Assembly (NCBI RefSeq): GCF_034347405.1
Contig: NZ_CP133778.1
Location: 1,922,001 to 1,986,000, forward strand
Source of the DNA: Pseudomonas sp. CCC3.1
GTDB taxonomy: Bacteria; Pseudomonadota; Gammaproteobacteria; Pseudomonadales; Pseudomonadaceae
Length of the DNA: 64,000 nt
Direction of reading: 5' to 3'
This document shows positions 51,863 through 60,821 of this stretch, one piece after another; position 1 is the first letter of the stretch; each line of letters starts with the position of its first letter. The notes beneath the pieces were generated by a model that ran no database searches, had not been told where the DNA came from, and was given only the letters and a program-made list of their open reading frames with translations. Position numbers and translations under genes: made by a program.

Positions 51863-52774
51863 CTAGATCAGCAGGAACAACGCCAGCAAGCCGCCGAAGA
51901 TCGCCCATTTTTCCAGGTAGTAGCGTGTGCGATTGCGTTTTTTAAGCGCTTTGCCGCGCAAGCGAATGGTGTACAGCCGGGTAAAGGCCCGGTTCAGGCC
52001 GCCGGTTTTATCATTGGCATCGTTGGGTGAGCTGGCCGAGGCCATGACGGTACGACTGAACCATTGGTTGAAGGCTGCTGCCCAGCGGTATTGCATCGGC
52101 CGTTCAACATCGCAGAACAGGATGATGCGGTTTTTATCGGTGCTGTTTTCGGCGTAATGAATGAACGTTTCGTCGAACATCACCGCTTCGCCGTCACGCC
52201 AGGCGTAGTTCTGCCCATCGACATTGATGTAGCAGCCAGGGTCATTCGGGGTGTCCAGGCCCAGGTGGTAACGCAGCGAGCCCGCGTACGGATCGCGATG
52301 ACGAACCAGCTTTGAGCCGGGCGGCAACTCGGCAAACATGGCGGCCTTGATGGTGCCGATGCTGTTGAGCAATTCAATCGTGCGGGGGCACAGTTCTCCG
52401 GCGGAAGGGTGGTTGTCGCCGTACCACTTGAGGTAGAAACGCTTCCAGCCGCTCTTGAAGAACGAGTTGAAACCCACGTCATTCGGCTGTTCGGAGCGTT
52501 TGATCTCACCGGCCTGCATCAGGCGTCGCGCTTCTTCGCGGATCTCTTGCCAGTGGTCCTGCAGGACCTGCAATTGCGGGAAGTCAGCTGGTTTCAAATA
52601 AGGTTGGCTGGGTACTTTGGAGAACAGGTACAAGAAACAGTTGATCGGCGCCAGGAAGCTGGAGTGGTCACTCAGTTGGCGACCGAGCTTATGGCGAACC
52701 TTGCCCCGCAGATGAACATAGGCGATGGATAAAACGTAAACAGCAATAATGATGAATTTCAAAAGGATCGTCAC
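51863..52774 (-). CDS. lpxO: Lipid A hydroxylase LpxO (aspartyl/asparaginyl beta-hydroxylase family)
   Basis: A 303-residue Fe(II)/2-oxoglutarate dioxygenase anchored by an N-terminal membrane helix (LLKFIIIAVYVLSIAYVHLRG). The iron site is His-x-Asp in KLVRHRDPYAGS and the distal His of DETFIHYAEN; Arg in RIILFCDVERP binds 2-oxoglutarate. LpxO 2-hydroxylates lipid A acyl chains at the inner membrane. The start is uncertain: GTG 52774 or TTG 52762. Confidence 0.88.
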   Translation of the reverse strand: MTILLKFIIIAVYVLSIAYVHLRGKVRHKLGRQLSDHSSFLAPINCFLYLFSKVPSQPYLKPADFPQLQVLQDHWQEIREEARRLMQAGEIKRSEQPNDVGFNSFFKSGWKRFYLKWYGDNHPSAGELCPRTIELLNSIGTIKAAMFAELPPGSKLVRHRDPYAGSLRYHLGLDTPNDPGCYINVDGQNYAWRDGEAVMFDETFIHYAENSTDKNRIILFCDVERPMQYRWAAAFNQWFSRTVMASASSPNDANDKTGGLNRAFTRLYTIRLRGKALKKRNRTRYYLEKWAIFGGLLALFLLI

Positions 52775-52981
52775 ACAGTAAGAGAAGCGCCGCCCGACCT
52801 GCACGCAAGTGGCCCGACATCCTGTAGGAGTTGCCGGGCGCTGGTGTAACTGGAAGGGAGCCAAAGCGTAAGGTTAAAACAGCAGCCTGAGCGTTTTCCA
52901 GCTTTTGACTACAGATTTATGGCTGTTTGCCTACAGTCTTTAGTCGGGTTGCGAGTAAAGTTTTGTGTGTTTTGCTCTGTT

Positions 52982-53926
52982 TCAATGCTGTTTTTGCGCC
53001 TGAGAGCGGGCACTTTGGATAAACGTGTCAATTTCGTCGGCATTTGGAGCGGTGGCAGGCCCCCAACGGGTGACGGCCAAAGCAGCTGCCGCATTGGCAC
53101 GTCTGGCCGCATCCGGCGCCGTGTAGCCTGTACTGAGCGCGGCAATCATGACCCCGGCATGAGCGTCTCCAGCGCCATTGCTGTCGATGGCGTTAACGTT
53201 GAAACCGGCAATCAGTTGCGGGCCCTGAGCGTCGTTGATCCAGCAGCCTTGCGGGCCGTCGCGGACCACCACCAGGCAGTCGCCGGGCAGCCGCGATTTC
53301 AGGGCGAGCAGGGCGTCGGCAATCGTGGTGCTGGCGCTGAAGCCTTGTGCTTCGCTGCGATTGCTGGTCCAGAGGTTCAGGCGGGGCAATAAAGCGCTGA
53401 TCAAGGCGGGGTCGATATCTTGCAGTAATGGCCCCGGATCGAAGGTGACATGGACGCTGCGCGCCAGCCCGGATAGCCAAGTGAGCAGTGATGTGGCTTT
53501 GCCCGGATGCAGCAGGCTATAGCCGCTGACATACAGGTAGTCGTCGGGTTCGACATGCACCGTTGCAAGGTCCTCGCTTGACAGAACACCTTCTGCGCCA
53601 ATGCAGGAAATAAACGTTCGCTCGGCATTGGCTTCGGTCAGTGCCACACAGAGCCCGGTGTCCTTGTCTGGATCAATTGGTTGGATGACCTCAATGCCTT
53701 CTGCCTGCATGGCCAGACGGGCAATATCGCCGAACTGGCCGCGGCCATGACGGCCAAGGTAAAGGGTTTTCAGCCCGTTGCGCTGTGCGGCCGCCATCGT
53801 ATTGAAGCCGCCCCCGGCGTGGAAGCTGGCGCTTTTGGCTAATGCATCGCCGCCGGAATGGGGCAAGGTGTCGAGGGCCATGACCAGGTCAATGATCACT
53901 TGGCCAGTGTGCAGCAATCTAGGCAT
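52982..53926 (-). CDS. PfkB-family carbohydrate kinase (ribokinase type)
   Basis: A 314-residue ribokinase-like kinase. The N-terminal GGGFNTMAAAQRNGL and C-terminal DSNGAGDAHAGVMIAAL motifs (catalytic Asp in GAGD) are intact. It likely phosphorylates ribose or a nucleoside. The start overlaps the NCS1 permease gene by 8 bp. Operon with the permease and, probably, the ADP-ribosylglycohydrolase and GntR genes upstream. Confidence 0.88.
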   Translation of the reverse strand: MPRLLHTGQVIIDLVMALDTLPHSGGDALAKSASFHAGGGFNTMAAAQRNGLKTLYLGRHGRGQFGDIARLAMQAEGIEVIQPIDPDKDTGLCVALTEANAERTFISCIGAEGVLSSEDLATVHVEPDDYLYVSGYSLLHPGKATSLLTWLSGLARSVHVTFDPGPLLQDIDPALISALLPRLNLWTSNRSEAQGFSASTTIADALLALKSRLPGDCLVVVRDGPQGCWINDAQGPQLIAGFNVNAIDSNGAGDAHAGVMIAALSTGYTAPDAARRANAAAALAVTRWGPATAPNADEIDTFIQSARSQAQKQH

Positions 53927-55382
53927 TGGCAGGCCCCGGTACAGCCAGTCGGCGGTCTTTGGCTCCGCCGAGCAGCGCATACAACCCGCCTGCGACGACA
54001 AAGGTCACGATCCAGCCTAGACCGTTATGGCCCAGCCACGAATCTGCCAGTGGCCCGACGAACCAGTCGGCGTCTGAACTGCCGACCCGGGTAAAGCAAA
54101 AGCCCAGAATCAGGGCCAGCGCCCAGGAACCCAGAGCCCGCCATTCAATACCGCCGTGGTACCAGTAAAAGGAGCTGGGGCTGACATCCAACAGGTCTTT
54201 GGGGCTGTAGTACTGGCGATGGATGAGGTCGACGACAAAGATCGCGACCCACGCAGTAATCGGAATGGCCGTCAGTGAAATAAACGTGATGAAGGGGCCA
54301 TAAAAACTATCGGCGTACAGCATGAAGTAAATGGAACCACAGAAAATGGCCACGATATCGACGACAACGGCCTGCACCCGTTTGATTTTTATCCCTAGGG
54401 TCAGGGTGGTGAGCCCCGCTGAATACACTGACAGGTGATTGGACAGCAGTAAGCCGCCGAACGCGCTAAGCAGGTAAGGCACGGCCATCCATGCGGGCAA
54501 CATGTTACGGATCGCGGCGATGGGGTCGGTGGCTGAGGCAAGGTCGTGGTTGCCGACTGACAACAAGCCGCCCAAGGTGATCAGCAAGATCAGTGGAATG
54601 CCTGCGCCCCAAGCCGCAGAGGCTACCAGTTGGGTCGCACTGACGCTGCGATGTTGATAGCGCGACATGTCAGCGCCGGCATTGGCCCAGCCGATCCCGG
54701 TGCCTGCCGCCATGATCCCGATGCCGATAATCACGGCACTGACCGGCGCTGGATTGGTGTTGAACACGGCCTGCCAGTCGATGGTGGCGCACAGAAAACC
54801 GCCGACCAGCAGGTTGAGTGCACCAAACAGGTAGGTTGCCCACTTTTGAATGACCAGCAAGGTGGCGTGGCCCAGTCCCGAAACAGACAGGGTCAACAGG
54901 GTGAAAATGGCGATAAAGAGCAGGGTGAGCAGTGGCGCATTTTTAGCGTCGGTGGGCGTGCCAAACACGATTGCACACAATGCCAGCAGTACAAATGCGG
55001 CGGTTGTGGTGTTGACGGTTTCCCAGCCGACGCGTGACATCAGAGAAATCAGCGTAGGCCCAATGTTGCCGCGCACACCAAAGATTGCTCGCGACAGTGT
55101 CAGACTTGGTGCTCGGCCGCGTCGTCCGGCGATGGAGATCACGCCAACCACCGCGAACGAACCCGCAGCACCGATCAACGCAACGAGGATGACCTGCCAA
55201 ATGGCCAACTGGTGAAAGGCCACCAGCGTTGCACCCAGCGGCAAGCCGAGAATGCTGATGTTGGCCGCAAACCAGACCCAGAACAGTTGCAGCGGGTTGC
55301 CATTGCACTCGTTTTCGGGGACGGGTTCTATGCCACGGGTTTCCAGTTGCCCGGCACTGTGCCCAGCGTTGGGATTGCTCAT
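53919..55382 (-). CDS. NCS1-family purine/cytosine-type permease
   Basis: A 487-residue transporter with twelve predicted helices (FWVWFAANISILGLPLGATLV at the start, GWANAGADMSRYQHR mid-protein). NCS1 proteins import cytosine, purines, hydantoins or nucleosides with H+ or Na+. It lies between the ADP-ribosylglycohydrolase and kinase genes, so the substrate is probably a nucleoside or base-containing compound. The start at 55382 is 92 bp after the hydrolase gene. Confidence 0.87.
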   Translation of the reverse strand: MSNPNAGHSAGQLETRGIEPVPENECNGNPLQLFWVWFAANISILGLPLGATLVAFHQLAIWQVILVALIGAAGSFAVVGVISIAGRRGRAPSLTLSRAIFGVRGNIGPTLISLMSRVGWETVNTTTAAFVLLALCAIVFGTPTDAKNAPLLTLLFIAIFTLLTLSVSGLGHATLLVIQKWATYLFGALNLLVGGFLCATIDWQAVFNTNPAPVSAVIIGIGIMAAGTGIGWANAGADMSRYQHRSVSATQLVASAAWGAGIPLILLITLGGLLSVGNHDLASATDPIAAIRNMLPAWMAVPYLLSAFGGLLLSNHLSVYSAGLTTLTLGIKIKRVQAVVVDIVAIFCGSIYFMLYADSFYGPFITFISLTAIPITAWVAIFVVDLIHRQYYSPKDLLDVSPSSFYWYHGGIEWRALGSWALALILGFCFTRVGSSDADWFVGPLADSWLGHNGLGWIVTFVVAGGLYALLGGAKDRRLAVPGPANA

Positions 55383-55474
55383 GGGGCGCTGCTCCTGATG
55401 CGGATGTTGTCTTTCCAGGCACAGAGGGTGGGGCTCTGGGTAAGTCCTGGCGTGTTGCGGTCCTTCGCGGGGTT

Positions 55475-56479
55475 TTATGCGCTGCGTAGCGTTAGCAACT
55501 GTTGTACCAATGGTTCCAATTGCAGGTTGTTGACTGTTTTGACTTGCTGGATCAGTGCGCTCGGCCAGTGCTCCAGGCCAGCACACGCGCCGAGCATGGC
55601 GCCGAGAATAGCGGCGATGGTATCGGTGTCGCCGCCAATACCGGCGGCGATGCACAACGCATCGAAACTACTGAGGTTGCCGCTGGCTACCCGTTGCGCA
55701 AGGGCAAAGGCGGCCACCACCGACTCTTGAGACGCGACTGAAGTGCCAATTACGTCGTACAGCAAGTCGCCGAGGTTATCGGGGTTGCATTCATGACTGG
55801 CCTGTCTGGCCCAGCGAATGCGCGGGCCGATGCGGCCACCGGCGACCCAATGGCCGTGGTGTTCTGCCATGTAGGCGATTTCAGTGCCCGCATTGAGGGC
55901 GTGTTGCAGTTTGTTGCCGTTGATACCGCTTGAGATCACCGCGGCTACAGCGGCTGCGCTGGCAATGCCCAAACTGGTGTTGTGAGTGACCTGGCAGGCT
56001 TGAACCACAGCCTTTATGAATGATTCTGGCTGGCTGATATCGGCGGCTATGCCCACCGGTGTGATGCGCATGGCCGCGCCGTTAGTCGTGCCATAACGCC
56101 CGGACTCTTCGGGGCTGTGGCCTGCGAGGATCATTTCGATAGCGCGTTTGGTTGACGGCCCCAGAAGGTCTTGTGAACCTTTGGCCTGCATCGCGGCTTC
56201 CCAGGTGATCAGGCGCTGCGCCAGGGTGTTGGGGTCGATAGTGCCATTGCCGTCCACCAGTAGCTGGGCGACCAGAATGGCTTGCTCAGTGTCGTCGGTG
56301 ATCGAGCCGCCAGGCATGTTGGGGGCGATGGGCTGATCGGCTGGCGCGTCTATCAAGCAAGTGATCGGACCAAAGCGGGTGAGAATGTGCGCTCGGCTAA
56401 AGGACTGCGTCGGCATGCCCAATGCATCGCCTAATGCCAGGCCATAAAAGGCGCCGAGTGCACGCTCAGCCAGCTTCAT
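55475..56479 (-). CDS. ADP-ribosylglycohydrolase family protein
   Basis: A 334-residue DraG/ARH-fold hydrolase. Metal-binding residues are visible in LALGDALGMPTQSF, GSITDDTEQAILVAQLL (first acidic cluster) and CIAAGIGGDTDTIAAILGAMLGA (second). The family breaks N- or O-ribosyl bonds to ADP-ribose or related nucleosides. Linked to a ribokinase-type kinase and an NCS1 permease, it probably cleaves an imported ribosyl compound. It overlaps the GntR gene by 4 bp. Confidence 0.88.
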   Translation of the reverse strand: MKLAERALGAFYGLALGDALGMPTQSFSRAHILTRFGPITCLIDAPADQPIAPNMPGGSITDDTEQAILVAQLLVDGNGTIDPNTLAQRLITWEAAMQAKGSQDLLGPSTKRAIEMILAGHSPEESGRYGTTNGAAMRITPVGIAADISQPESFIKAVVQACQVTHNTSLGIASAAAVAAVISSGINGNKLQHALNAGTEIAYMAEHHGHWVAGGRIGPRIRWARQASHECNPDNLGDLLYDVIGTSVASQESVVAAFALAQRVASGNLSSFDALCIAAGIGGDTDTIAAILGAMLGACAGLEHWPSALIQQVKTVNNLQLEPLVQQLLTLRSA

Positions 56480-57189
56480 GCCGGGGCTCCAAATGAGTGA
56501 TGCATGCGAAAGTGTGTCGGATCAAGCCAGCTCTCGACATGCTCCATGAGTCGCCCATGCCGGTCATAGGTGGTGCGCAAGGTTTTAAGGAATACCGTAC
56601 CAACAGGGCGTCCGAGCAACAGCGCATCTTCTTCGTTGAGTGGTTCGGCGCCAATCCACTGATCGCCGTGATCGCCGATAAACCCATACGCAGCCAACGT
56701 AATGGTGAGCGAGTCATCAATCATGCCGACCCGTGGCAACCCTTCAAGCCCGCCGGTGGCTGGCATGAACGAACGCTCCAGGGATATGGCCGTCCCATCG
56801 CTGCGGCGCCGACGACGTTCCAGCATGATGAAATGGCTTAGGCCAAATCGAAGGGTTAACTCCGGGCGTTCGACGGATTCAAGTTTGAGCTGCTCGGTGT
56901 GGATGCGCGCTCCAGTACTGGCCAGTGCTTGTGCCCAACCATTTTTTTGATCGAGCGGTATGCCGTCAAAGGTCACGACAGACCCTCCTGTGGTGCGCCG
57001 AGCGATGTACTTGCGTCGTTCCAGCTCTGTCAGCGCCTGGCGTAATGTGCTGCGATTGACACCCAGTTCTTGAGCCAGTTGATCTTCATCGGGCAAGACA
57101 TAGCCGTCTTCCATAAGCCCGTTTTCGATTTGGCGGACGAGCTCATTGACTACCTGTTGTTTCTTATTAAATCGAGCTTGTTTTATCAT
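56476..57189 (-). CDS. GntR family (UTRA) transcriptional regulator
   Basis: A 237-residue repressor: winged helix (FNKKQQVVNELVRQIENGLMEDGYVLPDEDQLAQELGVNRSTLRQALTELE) and C-terminal UTRA ligand-binding domain (GTVFLKTLRTTYDRHGRLMEHVESWLDP). It is the first gene of the operon with ADP-ribosylglycohydrolase, permease and kinase, overlapping the hydrolase as ATGA, and probably responds to a substrate or phosphorylated sugar. Confidence 0.9.
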   Translation of the reverse strand: MIKQARFNKKQQVVNELVRQIENGLMEDGYVLPDEDQLAQELGVNRSTLRQALTELERRKYIARRTTGGSVVTFDGIPLDQKNGWAQALASTGARIHTEQLKLESVERPELTLRFGLSHFIMLERRRRRSDGTAISLERSFMPATGGLEGLPRVGMIDDSLTITLAAYGFIGDHGDQWIGAEPLNEEDALLLGRPVGTVFLKTLRTTYDRHGRLMEHVESWLDPTHFRMHHSFGAPA

Positions 57190-57501
57190 CCCGAGAGTAA
57201 TAGCTCAGGCTCGGCAGTTCGGCAATAAATGAGCGCCATGAAATCTCATCAATTTGCGCGGCAGAAACGATTTGACGCGTGGAAAATGCCCCTGAGTCCT
57301 CTTGTGAGGCAAAACGTAGACGTTGATGTCACATTTGCCACCGGTTCAAGGAAGGTGTGAACCCACTATCGACAGTCAGTCTTTTGGGAAAACTCGGGCT
57401 GATGTCTGTTGCCGTTCTCTGCGCGACCACCCAATGTGTTGAGTCATGACTTCACGCTCTTGGTCTGTCCAGCCACCATTGATATTTCTGGAGAAGATGC
57501 C
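57190..57501. other. Intergenic region between gntR-type and GNAT genes
   Basis: About 310 bp separating divergent genes. It must hold the promoter of the GntR operon, but no operator palindrome stands out by eye. GGAGA at 57490-57494 is the RBS of the GNAT gene. Confidence 0.4.
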
Positions 57502-58011
57502 TTGATTCGTGTTGCTCAACCTGATGACGCTGCCGCGATTGCCAGGATTCACGTGCGCAGTTGGCAGCAGGCTTATGCTGATTTATTGCCCGCAGATTAT
57601 TTGCACTCGCTCGACAGCACTGTGGGGCAGCGCGAGGCTTGGTGGCGACAATCTATCGAGGAGGCGAAGGAGCCGGTATTTGTGGCTTCAATCGACGGGA
57701 TGATTGTTGGCTGGGTTTCTCCCGGCGCCAGTCGCGATGATGTCGAGTCGCAAAGGACCGGAGAAATTCGTGCGATTTATGTCCTGGCTGAGTATTGGGG
57801 CACCGGAATGGGTCGAGCACTCTGGTCGGCGGCCATTAAGTATCTCGCGCAGCAGCGCTATGAGCGCGTGACCCTTTGGGTGCTCGTTGGAAACCATCGC
57901 GCTATTGCCTTTTACACCCGTGCCGGGTTGGAGCCTGAGATCGGTTCCAAACGCAGCATTGTGCGAGGCGGACAATCTCTCGAGGAAATCCGTTATCAGT
58001 TGGCGCTTTGA
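57502..58011 (+). CDS. GNAT family N-acetyltransferase
   Basis: A 169-residue acetyltransferase. The acetyl-CoA loop motif appears in IRAIYVLAEYWGTGMGRAL and the C-terminal strand in VTLWVLVGNHRAIAFYTRAGLEPE. It starts at TTG 57502, 7 nt after GGAGA; an upstream in-frame start at 57409 has no RBS. Substrate unknown. Confidence 0.83.
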   Translation: MIRVAQPDDAAAIARIHVRSWQQAYADLLPADYLHSLDSTVGQREAWWRQSIEEAKEPVFVASIDGMIVGWVSPGASRDDVESQRTGEIRAIYVLAEYWGTGMGRALWSAAIKYLAQQRYERVTLWVLVGNHRAIAFYTRAGLEPEIGSKRSIVRGGQSLEEIRYQLAL

Positions 58012-58075
58012 GGAGGCAGAGTTCGCTCGCAAACTAATCGCGCTGCTATTGCTCAAGCAACTGCCTCAAGCGTTG

Positions 58076-58106
58076 CTACATGCCCTACCGCCAGTAGGGC
58101 ATGTAG
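58076..58106. terminator. Intrinsic-type hairpin between convergent genes
   Basis: Perfect 13-bp stem CTACATGCCCTAC / GTAGGGCATGTAG with a 5-nt loop between the convergent GNAT and endA genes. No T run, so a terminator role is probable but not certain. Confidence 0.6.
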
Positions 58107-58116
58107 CGGCGCTGAG

Positions 58117-58806
58117 CTAGCTGCAGGCCTTCAGATTGACCGGGCCGACAAAGTCGTTACCGCGACCCATTACGCAGGCTACGGCCTGGTTGCGCTGGCG
58201 CTCCCAGTTTTGGACCGGGTAGGTTTTGTTCCAGGCGGCGTACAACTGCTGATCCTGTTTGGAGAGACGCAGGTTGTAGCGCTTGCTCATGTACAAATAG
58301 GTGCGTGCAATCATTCCGCGGATGCGCGGACGCGGCATGACTTTTTTAGCCTTGAAATCGACTTGAGTCAGGCACGAGCCATATTGGCTTGGTTGTGTCG
58401 GCAGCCAGCCAAAACTGAAGTTGTTTCGATCGCCGTTTACTTCGCCAATGCTCGGCACCAGGTTGTGCAGGTCAGCTTCTGCGACTTTGTAGACCGGGTC
58501 GTTACGGGTGCAATTTTTTCGTCCCCCGTTTTGCCAGCATTGACGCTGATGACCAATCTGCCAGGCAGGAACAATGTGTTCCCACTCGATACGCGCTGCG
58601 CGGTTGGCATTTTTGCGCGGTACGTAACCGCACGCTTTGAGATCAACGCGGTTGCCGGAGTATTTGCAGCCGCAGTAAAACTCGGTCGATTGGGGCTCGT
58701 AGAGTTTCCAGGCGATTTTTTTTGCTTCGCTGAATGTCTGCGGGGCCGCAGCGTGTGCACTTAAAACAGTAAAGAGGCTGGCAAATGCCAGTAAACGAAC
58801 CCTCAT
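58117..58806 (-). CDS. endA: Endonuclease I (EndA) family nuclease
   Basis: A 229-residue secreted endonuclease. Signal peptide at residues 1 to about 20 (SAHA cleavage). The beta-beta-alpha metal motif is RAARIEWEHIVPAWQ (general-base His) and DLHNLVPSIGEVNGDRNNF. Eight cysteines support periplasmic disulfides. It degrades double-stranded DNA in the periplasm. It lies 4 bp downstream of the DUF1654 gene, so it probably shares the LexA-boxed promoter at 59082. Confidence 0.9.
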   Translation of the reverse strand: MRVRLLAFASLFTVLSAHAAAPQTFSEAKKIAWKLYEPQSTEFYCGCKYSGNRVDLKACGYVPRKNANRAARIEWEHIVPAWQIGHQRQCWQNGGRKNCTRNDPVYKVAEADLHNLVPSIGEVNGDRNNFSFGWLPTQPSQYGSCLTQVDFKAKKVMPRPRIRGMIARTYLYMSKRYNLRLSKQDQQLYAAWNKTYPVQNWERQRNQAVACVMGRGNDFVGPVNLKACS

Positions 58807-58810
58807 TGAC

Positions 58811-59062
58811 TCAGTCTTCCTCTGGTACGGTCCAGAAAACATTGACGCCGCCGCAATCACGGTGAGCGATGGTGACGTTATCGTTTTCGGAAATTTCTTC
58901 CAGCAAGCGCTCCCAGAATTCCGGGTTATCACCTTCCTGCCGGTCCAGCACCGCCATTCTGTCTTTTTGAGCTTTAGGCGAGCTGATGATTTTTTGTATG
59001 CGCATGCCGAAAACTTCGTACGGGCTCGGAAGGGCCGGTTCTTTCGCCGTTTTTTTAGCCAT
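58811..59062 (-). CDS. DUF1654 family protein
   Basis: An 83-residue soluble protein: PSPYEVFGMRIQKIISSPKAQKDRMAVLDRQ and WERLLEEISENDNVTIAHRD match Pseudomonas DUF1654 proteins of unknown function. The ATG at 59062 follows GGATC and lies 20 bp from a perfect LexA box. It is co-directional with endA and only 4 bp upstream of it, implying a two-gene SOS operon. Confidence 0.8.
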   Translation of the reverse strand: MAKKTAKEPALPSPYEVFGMRIQKIISSPKAQKDRMAVLDRQEGDNPEFWERLLEEISENDNVTIAHRDCGGVNVFWTVPEED

Positions 59063-59081
59063 GATGCGATCCTTGGTTAGC

Positions 59082-59097
59082 TGTATGCGCATACAGT
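59082..59097. promoter_or_regulatory. LexA (SOS) box
   Basis: CTGTATGCGCATACAG is a perfect 16-bp palindrome matching CTGT-N8-ACAG. It overlaps the expected promoter, 20 bp upstream of the DUF1654 start codon, in the orientation to repress the DUF1654-endA operon. Confidence 0.8.
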
Positions 59098-59203
59098 ATT
59101 TAACTGCGAGAGTTTTGGCAACACTTTGAATGTCTCTCACTGCCGGGATCGGACTGCTTTTTTTCGGTTTAGTGCGCGAACAAGAGGAAAATCAACAATA
59201 TAG

Positions 59204-59229
59204 ACCACTCATTCGGGCGAATGAGTGGT
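59204..59229. terminator. Perfect hairpin downstream of the asparaginase gene
   Basis: Twelve-bp arms ACCACTCATTCG / CGAATGAGTGGT with a 2-nt loop, 38 bp after the asparaginase stop. The minus-strand 3' flank is T-rich but not a clean T run, so a weak terminator or mRNA end stabiliser. Confidence 0.6.
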
Positions 59230-59267
59230 GGGATGCCTAGCGCCGGGCAGCGCTTGGCGTGAGGGTT

Positions 59268-60347
59268 TTAGTATTCCCAGAACATCCGTTGCAGCTCTTT
59301 GCTGTCTTGGGTTTTGGTCAGTGCAACCATGGCCAGGATGCGAGCTTTTTGCGGGTTAAGGTCATGAGCGACGACCCAGTCGTATTTATCGTCAGGCTGT
59401 TCTGCGTTACGCAGTACGAAGCCGCCGTTATTTACGTGGGAGGAGCGAATGATTTGTACACCGTCCTTGCGCAACTCTTGCAGGGTCGGAACGACGCGAG
59501 ACGAGACTGAGCCGTTGCCTGTGCCTACGTGGATGATGGCTTTGGCGCCAGCTTGTGCCAGAGCTTTGTAGGCCGTGTCGTCTACGTTGCCGTAGGAGTA
59601 GGCGATACCGACGTTTGGCAGGGTTTTGATGTTTTTGATGTCGAATTCAGAGTCCATGGTGTGACGCTTGGCAGGCAAGCGGAACCAGTAGGATTTGCCT
59701 TCAACAACCATGCCCAGTGGGCCCCAAGGGCTTTTGAACGCTTCGGTCTTGATGTTCATCATTTTGCTGACATCACGGCCAGACTGGATTTCGTCGTTCA
59801 TGGTCACCAGCACGCCTTTGCCGCGAGCGTCTTTGCTGCCGGCCACGGCCACTGCGTTGTACAGGTTGAGCATGCCGTCAGCGGACATGGCAGTGCCCGG
59901 GCGCATGGAGCCGACAACGATGATTGGCTTGTCGGTTTTTTCGACCAGGTTCAGGAAGTAAGCGGTCTCTTCGAGAGTGTCGGTGCCGTGGGTGATGACG
60001 ATGCCATCGACATCTTTACTGTCAGCCAGCTCGGCGACGCGGCGGCCCAATTGCAGCAAGTTGTCGTTGGTGATGCTTTCGGAGGCAATTTGCATGACTT
60101 GCTCGCCACGCACGTTCGCCAATTGACTCAGCTCCGGAACGCCAGCGATCAGTTGATCGATACCCACCTTGGCTGCGGTGTAAGTCGCGCTGTTGGCAGC
60201 GCTGGCACCCGCGCCCGCAATGGTCCCGCCGGTTGCCAGAATGACCACATTCGGCTTGGTGACGGCTTCTTGAGCGTGAACAGTTGGCAAGGACAGCAGA
60301 AGGGCCAAGGCGCCCGGAACAATAGCTTTCAAGACAGATGTTTTCAT
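59268..60347 (-). CDS. ansB: Periplasmic glutaminase-asparaginase
   Basis: A 359-residue type II asparaginase with Sec signal peptide (residues 1 to about 25, cleaved after VHA). The two catalytic threonines lie in ILATGGTIAGAG and IVITHGTDTLEETAYFL; SMRPGTAMSADG supplies the substrate loop. It hydrolyses glutamine and asparagine in the periplasm, as PGA of P. fluorescens. Monocistronic. Confidence 0.93.
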   Translation of the reverse strand: MKTSVLKAIVPGALALLLSLPTVHAQEAVTKPNVVILATGGTIAGAGASAANSATYTAAKVGIDQLIAGVPELSQLANVRGEQVMQIASESITNDNLLQLGRRVAELADSKDVDGIVITHGTDTLEETAYFLNLVEKTDKPIIVVGSMRPGTAMSADGMLNLYNAVAVAGSKDARGKGVLVTMNDEIQSGRDVSKMMNIKTEAFKSPWGPLGMVVEGKSYWFRLPAKRHTMDSEFDIKNIKTLPNVGIAYSYGNVDDTAYKALAQAGAKAIIHVGTGNGSVSSRVVPTLQELRKDGVQIIRSSHVNNGGFVLRNAEQPDDKYDWVVAHDLNPQKARILAMVALTKTQDSKELQRMFWEY

Positions 60348-60821
60348 TATTTTCTCTCTTATTGGTGAGCGCACAGACGTACAGATTGGCGCGGCGCATG
60401 CCATCCAAGGGCACGTGCTGGCCAAATAAAAGCACTATTTATGCCAAAGTCAGAAATGATTGGTAATGCTATTAACCAATTGATTTTTAATGAAATATTT
60501 TGAGTTTGTTTTTTCTTGATTTGAGCCTGTGCGGATTCCCGAACGCAAGAGGCGTTTTCTGTTCGGGTGTTCGACCGGGTCGCGATTGGCCAACGGCTCT
60601 TTTGCGCGCGGCGCCTGAGTTCAATGGCCGTGTGCCTGAGCAGCAGTGGGTGATTGGCTTTGATGGTGTACAGAAAAGCGGCTATGTGTAACCGGCGCTT
60701 ACAACGGTCGGGCAGTTGATTTTGCAGTTAGGCGAGAGGGTTGCGCAGTTACAGTGACGCCGAGGGTGTGCCTGATAGGGGCGGCACACCACAGCAATTG
60801 CACGTACGGGCAGTGCGGTAC
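60348..60821. other. Intergenic region with possible gene remnant
   Basis: About 470 bp. The first 120 bp hold the asparaginase promoter region. From 60560 to 60690 a frame reads PTALLRAAPEFNGRVPEQQWVIGFDGVQKSGYV, and a second ends VGQLILQLGERVAQLQ at 60760. They look protein-like but have no start or shared frame, so they may be pieces of a decayed gene. Confidence 0.35.

Noticed and set aside
60500..60691. 63-residue open frame as a gene
   Set aside because: No RBS, composition of the N-terminal half is not protein-like, and only a short central part looks conserved; kept as a possible remnant only.
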